From positions 1 to 12,155 of the forward strand of contig DATIQN010000027.1 of NCBI GenBank assembly GCA_035470785.1: DNA of 12,155 nt, given 5' to 3'. The stretch comes from Croceibacterium_B sp035470785 (GTDB lineage: Bacteria; Pseudomonadota; Alphaproteobacteria; Sphingomonadales; Sphingomonadaceae). How positions within the stretch are numbered: position 1 is the stretch's first letter; every line of letters begins with the position of its first letter. Of the stretch, positions 1-5,196 are shown one piece after another. The translations under genes and the position numbers were made by a program. Under the pieces are notes generated by a model. It was given only the letters and a program-made list of their open reading frames with translations, was not told the DNA's origin and made no database searches.

Positions 1-1
1 G

Positions 2-694
2 GGCGCGATGGACGCGATGCCGATGCCGGACGGCGGGACGATGTCGACGGTGTGGATGCCGATGCCCGGGCAGACGTGGCCCGGCGCCGCGGCGTCGTTC
101 CTCGGCATGTGGGTACTGATGATGGCGGCGATGATGCTGCCATCGCTGGTCCCGGCGCTGTGGCGCTACCGGCAGGCCGTCGGCAGAACCGGCGAGGCGC
201 GCCCGGCTTCGCCGATCGCATTGATGGGCGTGGGGTACTTCGCCGTGTGGACCGCGTTCGGAATCGCGATCTATCCGCTGGGTGCCGCGCTCGCGGCAGT
301 CGAGATGCAGTGGCCTTCGCTGGCGCGAGTCGTTCCGATCGCCGTCGGTGTCGTCGTCCTGATCGCCGGCGCGCTCCAGTTCACTGCATGGAAGGCACGT
401 CACCTCGCCTGCTGCCGCGAAGCGCCCGGGCGCAGTCTTGCGCTGCCGGCGGATGCCGCCACGGCCTGGCGCCACGGCCTGCGCCTCGGCCTCCACTGCA
501 CCGCGTGCAGCGCCGGCCTGATGGCGATCCTGCTGGCCATCGGAGTCATGGACCTGCGCACGATGGCTGCCGTCACGGCAGCCATCACCGCCGAACGTCT
601 CGCGCCGGGCGGCGAGCGGATCGCGCGAGTCATCGGCGCGGTGGTGGTCGGCGCAGGGTTGCTGCTGATCGCGCGGGCGGGCGTGCTCGGATGA
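2..694 (+). CDS. DUF2182 family integral membrane protein (5' end outside window)
   Basis: Hydrophobic protein with about five predicted membrane segments in the visible part. The signature is a Met-rich helix ending in MMLPSLVP, followed later by a cysteine pair (HLACC) and a CTACSAGLMAILLAIGVMDL segment near the C-terminus. This pattern is typical of the DUF2182 family (predicted metal-binding membrane proteins), whose function is not established. The first ATG is at base 8, but the frame is open to the window edge, no ribosome binding site can be seen, and family members usually have one more N-terminal helix. The gene therefore probably begins upstream of the window. It ends with TGA and converges on the MmcQ-family gene 33 bases away. 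The Met/Cys richness suggests metal contact, but this is inference. Confidence 0.8.
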   Translation, partial: GAMDAMPMPDGGTMSTVWMPMPGQTWPGAAASFLGMWVLMMAAMMLPSLVPALWRYRQAVGRTGEARPASPIALMGVGYFAVWTAFGIAIYPLGAALAAVEMQWPSLARVVPIAVGVVVLIAGALQFTAWKARHLACCREAPGRSLALPADAATAWRHGLRLGLHCTACSAGLMAILLAIGVMDLRTMAAVTAAITAERLAPGGERIARVIGAVVVGAGLLLIARAGVLG

Positions 695-727
695 ACGATC
701 GCGGGCTGCTGGCGAATCTAGGCAAGC

Positions 728-1087
728 CTAGGCGCCGCCAATCGCATGCCGTCTGGCCCTGCCCCGTAAATCGCGCGCCCGTTGGTACGACGCGGCAACC
801 AGATCCTTGAGATAGCCTGCCGGAAACGCCGACACATCGACGATCGTGATCCACCCATAGCGTCCTCGATACCGGGCCGGCTTGACCCCGGGGATATCCG
901 TGAGTTCGATGAACCGGTCGGGTGTAACGCGCGTGCTGAAGCGCCATCGCTCGGGCTGGCTGGTCTTGAAGTAGGCGAACTTCCTGCCCGCGACGGCGTA
1001 AACGAGGAAATTGTAAGGATGCCCGTACAGCGTTTCCGTCGCCTCGGGAAACTCGCGGCAAAAGGACTTCAGCTGGGATACAGTCAT
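728..1087 (-). CDS. MmcQ/YjbR family protein
   Basis: A 119-residue protein matching the MmcQ/YjbR family: an N-terminal FPEATETLYGHP segment, a GRKFAYF strand, a GVKPARYRGRYGWITI core and a C-terminal helix with ASYQRAR. The fold is CyaY-like and is often annotated as DNA-binding, but no biochemical role is secure. The chosen ATG at 1087 has GAGG eight bases upstream; the longer open frame upstream has no family similarity. The start lies 23 bases from a GTTGGGC core that resembles the recombination end of the attC sites further right. The gene may therefore once have been an integron cassette, now without an attC on its 3' side. It stands 67 bases downstream of the cytochrome c gene on the same strand. 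Confidence 0.8.
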   Translation of the reverse strand: MTVSQLKSFCREFPEATETLYGHPYNFLVYAVAGRKFAYFKTSQPERWRFSTRVTPDRFIELTDIPGVKPARYRGRYGWITIVDVSAFPAGYLKDLVAASYQRARDLRGRARRHAIGGA

Positions 1088-1110
1088 GTCGGCCTCATCG
1101 GAGTGCGAAT

Positions 1111-1138
1111 GCCCAACGTTGAAGGCGACCGGCGCGCC
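1111..1138 (-). repeat. Relic attC half-site upstream of the MmcQ gene
   Basis: Read on the plus strand, this 28-bp stretch starts GCCCAACGTTGAAGG and ends ACCGGCGCGCC. It matches the end of the attC at 3643-3670 at 24 of 28 positions. On the minus strand it ends in GTTGGGC, which fits the GTTRRRY recombination core, and it sits 23 bases before the MmcQ start codon, as core sites do in the intact cassettes. The partner arm (GCCTAAC plus GTCGGTCAACCGG) is not found next to it, so it cannot fold as a normal attC. It is best read as the right half of a decayed or split site; chance similarity is less likely given the length. Confidence 0.5.
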
Positions 1139-1154
1139 ATGATGTTTGCAATGC

Positions 1155-2012
1155 TCAGTCGTGAGCGCCTTCCGGCATGGCATGCAGATAGCTGTAGAGA
1201 GCCGCAATCTCCGAATCCGTGAGAAGCGACAGATTGTTGCGTGCCCGCTCGCTCATGAGCGCAAGCTTTCTGTCGCCGAGGGCAACGCCTGTCCTCAGCA
1301 ACCGGACGAACGCCTCCGGGGAATAGGCCGCGACGATACGAAGGTCTGGACTCGTGAAAGCCGGATTGGTGGCGCCGCGCAGATCTGCTCCGTGGCATTC
1401 GGCACAGACCGTTCGCGCGAGATACCGTCCCGCCTCCGCCTCTGGATTCGCGGCCGCGGGTGGAGGCGCCGTGTCGGCGATGAGCTGGGCCACAGTCTTC
1501 AATTTTCCGGTAACCAGGCCGACGCGCCCGAGCGGACCCAGGGAGACGTTGGGGCCCGGCCCGGGAACGGGGGGCATGCTCTTCAGGAACGCGATCGTGC
1601 GGCCGAGGTCCGCATCGGTCATCGCGTTGAATGCTTCCGACGGCATGACTACCACGGTGCGGCCGTCCGGGCGGATACCGTTGCGGATGATGACGGCAAG
1701 CTGCGCATCGCTGTAGCGGCGAACGGCAGCCGTGAGATTCGGTGCGACGATTCGGGCGATTTTCGGATCGTCGAACAACAACGCACCCTGGAGTTCCTTG
1801 CCATGGCAGTCGTTGCAGCCGCGGATGGTGGCGAGTCGACGCCCCTCCCGGATTGACTCAGAATCGGTCGGAATCGCTAGCGAGACGGCCGGTACCTCAT
1901 ACGCCCGCCGCAAGATGCGCGCGGAGAGCCCGTAAACGAGCGCGTAGGCAACCGCGGCCAGCGCGATTGCGCTGCCGAGCGTGATGCTGACCCAGCGGAG
2001 TAGACGCATCAT
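1155..2012 (-). CDS. Membrane-anchored diheme cytochrome c
   Basis: The protein has 285 residues, with an uncleaved-looking hydrophobic N-terminal helix (about 8-29) and then two cytochrome c domains. Heme motifs are CNDCH (66-70) and CAECH (203-207). VVVMPSEAF (Met 123) and KLALMSER offer axial methionines for the two hemes. It would carry electrons on the periplasmic side of the inner membrane; the partner is not identifiable here. A longer frame starts at a TTG at 2033, but GGAGGA nine bases before the ATG at 2012 decides the start. It lies between two decayed attC ends (1111-1138 and 2150-2174), so the whole gene could be an insertion or a degraded cassette. It is larger and more GC-rich than the neighbouring cassette genes, more like the host genome. 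Confidence 0.85.
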   Translation of the reverse strand: MMRLLRWVSITLGSAIALAAVAYALVYGLSARILRRAYEVPAVSLAIPTDSESIREGRRLATIRGCNDCHGKELQGALLFDDPKIARIVAPNLTAAVRRYSDAQLAVIIRNGIRPDGRTVVVMPSEAFNAMTDADLGRTIAFLKSMPPVPGPGPNVSLGPLGRVGLVTGKLKTVAQLIADTAPPPAAANPEAEAGRYLARTVCAECHGADLRGATNPAFTSPDLRIVAAYSPEAFVRLLRTGVALGDRKLALMSERARNNLSLLTDSEIAALYSYLHAMPEGAHD

Positions 2013-2149
2013 GACCGCTATTCCTCCCGACAAATATTGGAGTTCGATCGCGTTTCGGAGTCTATCCGCGGTCCATTACGACGCGGTGGGATTGAGCGTA
2101 GCCCGGGCCGATTCCGGAGGAAGTGCGTGCCGACTGATGTTCGAGGTGA

Positions 2150-2174
2150 GGTGGGACCGACAGCGGGGTTAGGC
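2150..2174 (-). repeat. Left half of an attC site after the second GFA gene
   Basis: On the minus strand the GFA stop codon TAA lies inside GCCTAAC (2174-2168), followed by GTCGGTC and CACC. This recalls the gene-proximal arm of the intact sites (GTCGGTCAACC) with four extra bases between core and arm. No matching GGTTACC...GTTAGGC arm follows in the next 150 bases before the cytochrome gene. It is thus a half-site, possibly the partner of the relic at 1111-1138. Confidence 0.5.
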
Positions 2175-2570
2175 CTCGCCCGTTGGAGCAACACCCCTTT
2201 CGTCTTCGAGCTCATCGAAGAATCTCCATGTGCTCGCGCCATCGAACTTCCTTACGCGTACCGCAGCGATGAGTTCCGGATCGAAATTGTTAAGGTTGAC
2301 GCCGTGTTTGGAGCCTTCCCTTGGTTCCAGAGGTTCCCAGTGAGTGACGCAGCCGCAGTGGCGACATCGGACTGTTCTCAGGGTCTTGTCGCCCCAGATG
2401 TACTCGTCCGTGTTCTCTGGGTGGCCTTCGATCCGCACCGTGCCGAACTCGAAGTACACCCAAGTGCCGCCGATGCGTCTACACAAGGAGCAGTTGCACT
2501 GCGTAGCTACGACCGGAGTGGACTGAAGCGTCATCTTTACAGCGCCACAGTGGCAGGAGCCGTGATGCAT
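2169..2570 (-). CDS. GFA-type zinc protein (cassette gene)
   Basis: A 133-residue protein of the GFA (glutathione-dependent formaldehyde-activating enzyme-like, Mss4-fold) family. Zinc ligands are visible as CHCG (6-9), CNCSLC (25-30) and CRHCG (69-73), with the usual RRIGG after the second cluster. Most family members have no proven substrate; the formaldehyde-glutathione role belongs to a minority and should not be assumed. The ATG at 2570 has AAGGA six bases upstream, so the 83 residues of open frame before it are not coding. Its stop codon is supplied by the attC core GCCTAAC. It follows another GFA gene, to which it is related only in family; the two differ clearly in sequence. Confidence 0.85.
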   Translation of the reverse strand: MHHGSCHCGAVKMTLQSTPVVATQCNCSLCRRIGGTWVYFEFGTVRIEGHPENTDEYIWGDKTLRTVRCRHCGCVTHWEPLEPREGSKHGVNLNNFDPELIAAVRVRKFDGASTWRFFDELEDERGVAPTGEA

Positions 2571-2614
2571 TGCAATTCCTTCGAGTTGTTGGCAGCGACG
2601 CAGCTTCTTGCGAG

Positions 2615-2621
2615 GCCTAAC
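2615..2621 (-). repeat. Isolated attC core between the two GFA genes
   Basis: A single GTTAGGC (minus strand) lies exactly at the end of the upstream GFA gene and provides its TAG stop. A full attC would need about 50 to 90 more bases with a paired arm, but that space is occupied by the GFA coding sequence, whose C-terminus looks complete. The rest of the site seems to have been lost, which would lock the two GFA cassettes together as one unit. Confidence 0.5.
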
Positions 2622-3036
2622 GGAACTCGACCTGGCCGATCCAGTTGCGCTTGCGCCTGGCAAGGCGATCACCTTGACCCTCTCCGTCGAAGGACACGGA
2701 ACCATGTTGAAGGAGAGAGGAGTCGAAGCTCTCGAATGCATTGACGCTGACGACTGCATAGACATGCCCGTCAATCGTGCTCGTGACAACTGGCACGACG
2801 CCGCAGCTAGAGCAAACATGAAACTCAGCGGTCTTTGTGCCGAACGAATATGTTGAGACGCGCGCGGAAGCCCTCACTTCGACCGTGAGGGAGCCAGTGG
2901 GACAGGAAGTCCACACGCCACCGTGCTTAATGCAAAACGAGCAGGAGCAGGCTCGGGCAGGGATTGCCTTCGGCTCGGGCTGCCAGTCCAGCTTGAAGGC
3001 AATGTTGCCGCAGTGACACTTGCCGGAGATGAGCAT
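2617..3036 (-). CDS. GFA-type zinc protein (cassette gene)
   Basis: A 139-residue GFA-family (Mss4-like fold) protein. Cysteine clusters are CHCG (7-10), CSCSFC (30-35) and CSSCG (75-79), matching the zinc sites of the family. The C-terminal RLARRKRNWIGQVEF is a common ending in this group, so the gene is full length even though its stop codon falls in an attC core. The ATG at 3036 is preceded by GGAGG at seven bases, and lies 15 bases from the end of the attC at 3052-3129. The substrate is unknown. GFA proteins are frequent cargo of integron cassettes, which fits the setting. Confidence 0.87.
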   Translation of the reverse strand: MLISGKCHCGNIAFKLDWQPEPKAIPARACSCSFCIKHGGVWTSCPTGSLTVEVRASARVSTYSFGTKTAEFHVCSSCGVVPVVTSTIDGHVYAVVSVNAFESFDSSLLQHGSVSFDGEGQGDRLARRKRNWIGQVEFR

Positions 3037-3051
3037 GGGTGCGCCTCCGAG

Positions 3052-3129
3052 GCCTAACGTTGGAGGTAACCGGGGGCCAACGGCGGGCGCGGCCCGCTGT
3101 TGGGCCTCCGGTTGACCGACTGGTTAGGC
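3052..3129 (-). repeat. attC recombination site (78 bp)
   Basis: On the minus strand it runs from GCCTAAC (3129-3123) to GTTAGGC (3058-3052). Inner arms GGTCAACCGG and CCGGTTACC pair with one extra C, and a further long GC-rich stem (around GGCCCAAC / GTTGGCCC) fills the centre. The extra bases lie on the arm next to the 3' end of the 3155-3601 gene, giving the polarity of a normal cassette. This site belongs to that gene's cassette. Confidence 0.9.
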
Positions 3130-3154
3130 GCCGCCGCCGATGAAGGTGACTCAA

Positions 3155-3601
3155 TCATTTGGCAGCGCCAAGTTCTTCGAGTTTCTTTTCGTCGACGTAC
3201 TTGCCGATTTGCCCAAAGGCACTCCGAACCGCCGGGTTCGACATCATTGAAACCGACGCGACTTGACCAAGAATCTGGAAGCTCGCCTGCATTGCCATGG
3301 ACCCCTCATAGCGCAACGCCTCGCTCGCTTCCTTTCGGCACGAGACCAACAAAAGTCTCTCGAAAAGTGTGCCCATCGCCTTGTTGATGTCATTTCTCTG
3401 CTCTGGAGTCACCGCGGAAAGACTTGCAACGGCCGGATGCAGCGTGACGCTTGCGAAAATCCACCGCACGAGAGCTTGCTTGTCCTCGTCAGAAGTTGAC
3501 GCAACGAGGCACTTGCCAAGTGTGTCAGAGTAGACGCCGGCAATTGCCGGCCCGGAGAGGATCGGCGTGAGTGCAAGCGCCGCGATTAAACATGTTCTCA
3601 T
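3155..3601 (-). CDS. Secreted hypothetical protein (cassette gene)
   Basis: A 148-residue protein with a clear Sec signal peptide (residues 1-21, cleavage likely after PAIA). The mature part of about 127 residues is mostly helical with two cysteines (31 and 88) that could form a disulfide in the periplasm. I do not recognise a characterised family. Similar small proteins with a YSDxLGKCL start, a WxFA..TLHP stretch and a central RLLLVSCR motif are, from memory, found as hypothetical proteins in proteobacteria. ATG at 3601 has only a weak GGA upstream, but the signal peptide starts exactly there. The frame upstream runs into attC sequence and is not coding. The stop is 25 bases before its attC. 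Confidence 0.75.
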   Translation of the reverse strand: MRTCLIAALALTPILSGPAIAGVYSDTLGKCLVASTSDEDKQALVRWIFASVTLHPAVASLSAVTPEQRNDINKAMGTLFERLLLVSCRKEASEALRYEGSMAMQASFQILGQVASVSMMSNPAVRSAFGQIGKYVDEKKLEELGAAK

Positions 3602-3642
3602 GCGGTTTGTCCGTTGGAAGTCGGAGAAGTGGGGACTGCGGA

Positions 3643-3732
3643 GCCTAACGTTGGAGGTAACCGGCGCGCCGTGCCGAGGTATGCGAATAAGTAGCCATGA
3701 GCCGGCGCGTCCGGTTGACCGACGTGTTAGGC
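3643..3732 (-). repeat. attC recombination site (90 bp)
   Basis: The minus strand starts GCCTAAC (3732-3726) and ends GTTAGGC (3649-3643). The arms GGTCAACCGGACGCGCC and GGCGCGCCGGTTACC pair apart from an extra C and an extra A on the gene-proximal arm, the two extrahelical bases expected for an attC. The central part (around TGGCTACTTATTCGC) is the variable loop. It belongs to the cassette of the membrane protein at 3766-4224. Confidence 0.92.
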
Positions 3733-3765
3733 AGCAACGCTGAGACGTTTGCCAACACGAGTGCC

Positions 3766-4224
3766 CTATGTGGAATGCTGACGGTAGACTGCCAACGGTA
3801 GCCAGTGCAGGGCCACCACGATGACTGGAAACGCACCGAGCAGAGCGCGCAGCCAAACGAGCGAGAGGGGAAGCGGCAGGGGATTTAGCCACGTATAGAG
3901 GCCATGAATTAGCCAGAAGAGACCCACCACGAAAACCGTACTCTTAGCAAAAAAGCCTGCGGCCGGTCCAAGTCGGGCCGCGTAAATGATTAGGCAGCCA
4001 GCCAGAAAAATGACAACGCTCCACGAGAAGTTGAGGGCAAAAACGGCCCACACGAGACTGTCTGGAACGCCCTCCAATCCCTGGGACCAGTTCATATGAT
4101 AGGGAAGCGCCGCGTGATAGAGGGCGATACCGCACTCAAGTACGCCTGCTAAGCCGAGAGAGAGCCGCCAAAATACCAACGATCGCGCAATTCTCGATCC
4201 GCTCGCGTTGTCGCTTCGATCCAT
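3766..4224 (-). CDS. Four-helix integral membrane protein (cassette gene)
   Basis: A 152-residue protein with predicted membrane helices at about 17-40, 57-82, 90-112 and 119-146, short loops, and both ends probably cytoplasmic. I recognise no catalytic motif. WLIHGLYTWLNP and the proline-rich LPLPLSL before the last helix are its most distinctive stretches. The ATG at 4224 begins only four bases after the attC core GTTAGGC, leaving no room for an ordinary ribosome binding site; the AGG of the core itself sits at a workable distance. The 3' end is 33 bases from the next attC, so this is a complete cassette. Function unknown. Confidence 0.75.
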   Translation of the reverse strand: MDRSDNASGSRIARSLVFWRLSLGLAGVLECGIALYHAALPYHMNWSQGLEGVPDSLVWAVFALNFSWSVVIFLAGCLIIYAARLGPAAGFFAKSTVFVVGLFWLIHGLYTWLNPLPLPLSLVWLRALLGAFPVIVVALHWLPLAVYRQHST

Positions 4225-4228
4225 TGCT

Positions 4229-4288
4229 GCCTAACGCTGTGGGTAACCGGCCTGCCGAAGGCAGGTCCGGTTGATCCGCGGGTTAGGC
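4229..4288 (-). repeat. attC recombination site (60 bp, minimal loop)
   Basis: The shortest site of the array. The minus strand reads GCCTAAC (4288-4282), the arm GGATCAACCGGACCTGCC, a TTCG loop, the arm GGCAGGCCGGTTACCC and GTTAGGC (4235-4229). The arms pair with an extra C and an extra A on the gene-proximal side, as in the other two sites. The central hairpin closed by TTCG is nearly perfect, so the variable loop is reduced to four bases. It belongs to the cassette of the 4308-4931 gene. Confidence 0.92.
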
Positions 4289-4307
4289 CACCGATAACGT
4301 TGAGCAT

Positions 4308-4931
4308 TCATAGTGCAGCGAGGAAAGCCTCGGCGCGTGTAACTCGCGCGTGGTCAGCGAGGAGCTTCTCGGTCATGGAGCGGACACCCCAGTAGAGTAT
4401 GTCCACAGAGAGTACTGTGGCGTCCGGACGGATCGCCACAGTTGGTTTGCTTCCCGGCCGAACGGCCGAATTCTCCAGTGGTTCGATCATGCGTTCGGTG
4501 AGCCCACGAGTACCGCCCTTGGTCTTGGTGCGCAAGAGCTTGGTTTCAGGTGTCCTCGCGTGCTTCTCAACATCAAACCCCAAGTCATGAGCGAGAGAGT
4601 TCCGGAACACGGACCACAGGGCTCGCGCAGCGTCACCGGCCGCGGGCGCCTCCGATGGTTCGGTGCTAAAGGGGTAGTAGTCAAGCAGCAGTTGCTTGAA
4701 TCGCGCTCCATTGCCGCCACGCTGCTCGAACATGGTGGTTGAGAGGCCGGCGACGGCGGCGAGCAGGAGGTGAGAGATTCCGAACGCAAACTCACCGTCA
4801 ATCCGATAGTTTGGGATCGGCAGTCGAAAGAGCGCGTGAGCTGGCCCCAGATAGTGTCGCTCAAGCTTCCACACCAACCGCTTAACTTGCGGCGGGAGAG
4901 ATGCTGGGGTCGAGAGCCAGCGATATGTCAT
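4308..4931 (-). CDS. HEPN-like hypothetical protein (first cassette gene)
   Basis: A 207-residue, mostly helical protein. The central FRNSLAHDLGFD contains R110-N-S-L-A-H115, an Rx4H motif with Asn after Arg as in HEPN-domain RNases. A helix rich in small and hydrophobic residues (FGISHLLLAAVAGL, about 50-63) precedes it. HEPN proteins often act in toxin-antitoxin and antiphage systems, but many HEPN-like proteins have unknown roles; no antitoxin partner (MNT nucleotidyltransferase) is next to it. The ATG at 4931 has no clear ribosome binding site. A three-codon frame (ATG CCA ATA TGA) just upstream overlaps it by ATGA and could couple translation. It is 18 bases from an attC core and is the array's first gene. 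Family assignment rests on the motif alone. Confidence 0.6.
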   Translation of the reverse strand: MTYRWLSTPASLPPQVKRLVWKLERHYLGPAHALFRLPIPNYRIDGEFAFGISHLLLAAVAGLSTTMFEQRGGNGARFKQLLLDYYPFSTEPSEAPAAGDAARALWSVFRNSLAHDLGFDVEKHARTPETKLLRTKTKGGTRGLTERMIEPLENSAVRPGSKPTVAIRPDATVLSVDILYWGVRSMTEKLLADHARVTRAEAFLAAL

Positions 4932-4949
4932 ATTGGCATTCGAGCAGGG

Positions 4950-4975
4950 GCCTAACGTAATGTTGCCGGCCTAAC
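4950..4975 (-). repeat. Two tandem attC-type core sites at the head of the array
   Basis: GTTAGGC occurs twice on the minus strand (4975-4969 and 4956-4950), 12 bases apart, just before the first cassette. A normal attC arm partner was not found upstream; the nearest candidate (ACCTAAG at 5038-5032) lacks the conserved final C and its arms do not pair. AATGTTG and CAACATT flank one core as a 7-bp inverted repeat. This could be a decayed attC, the remnant of an attI, or a tiny empty cassette. Confidence 0.5.
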
Positions 4976-4985
4976 GAACCAACAT

Positions 4986-5005
4986 TTCCGTCACAAATGA
5001 CGGAA
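4986..5005. other. Perfect 8-bp stem-loop upstream of the cassette array
   Basis: TTCCGTCA and TGACGGAA are perfect inverted repeats separated by CAAA. There is no T-run next to it, so it is not a standard intrinsic terminator. It lies between the 3' end of the phthalate operon and the first cassette, beside the tandem core sites. It may be an operator, a remnant of a recombination site, or a chance hairpin. Confidence 0.5.
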
Positions 5006-5117
5006 CGTAAACGGTCTCGGGTCAACCCATCCTTAGGTTCCGGCGGAATTCTTCAAGGTAATCAAAGCAGCGTGCCCGTTTCGCCTATCCTAATACGATA
5101 TTCGCGAATCGGCACCT

Positions 5118-5143
5118 GCCGCCAGGCGGCTGCCGTGACGGCA
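5118..5143. terminator. Two adjacent GC hairpins after the MFS gene, possible weak terminator
   Basis: GCCGCC-A-GGCGGC (5118-5130) and TGCCG-TGA-CGGCA (5131-5143) stand side by side, 54 bases downstream of the transporter stop codon on the minus strand. Neither is followed by a T-run, so Rho-independent action is doubtful. They mark the only structured element between the operon's end and the cassette array. The rest of 4976-5196 holds the stem-loop at 4986-5005 and a 10-bp palindrome ATTCGCGAAT at 5100-5109, with no gene. Confidence 0.3.
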
Positions 5144-5196
5144 TAAGTCAAGCGAGCCGGCCCTCAGCGCCCGGCGACCGGCCCGCGCAGCCCCGC

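Larger units (their letters stand above)
2150..4975 (-). mobile_element. Integron gene-cassette array without integrase (CALIN-like)
   Basis: Five small minus-strand genes are separated by attC sites or attC cores. Three sites are complete and share the GCCTAAC / GTTAGGC ends and the GGTCAACCGG / CCGGTTACC arms. The arm nearest the gene's 3' end carries the extra unpaired bases, which is the polarity of known attC sites, so array direction and gene direction agree on the minus strand. An integrase and attI would be expected at the high-coordinate side; that side instead holds the 3' end of the phthalate operon. The array is therefore detached from an integrase, or the integrase is elsewhere in the genome. 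Base composition is lower in GC than both flanks. Confidence 0.8.

Noticed and set aside
718..731. Inverted repeat CTAGGC-AA-GCCTAG between the DUF2182 and MmcQ genes
   Set aside because: It recalls an attC core (GCCTAGG) but lacks the AAC end and the arms; a bidirectional terminator would need a stronger stem and T-runs.
5000..5030. Possible promoter for the cassette array with TTGACC on the minus strand
   Set aside because: At 17 bases spacing the -10 would be CGTCAT, only three of six matches; no better hexamer was found.
4969..5038. A complete attC from ACCTAAG (5038) to the first GTTAGGC (4969) on the minus strand
   Set aside because: The outer core lacks the conserved final C, and the inner arms do not pair apart from the central hairpin, so only the cores and the stem-loop are listed.
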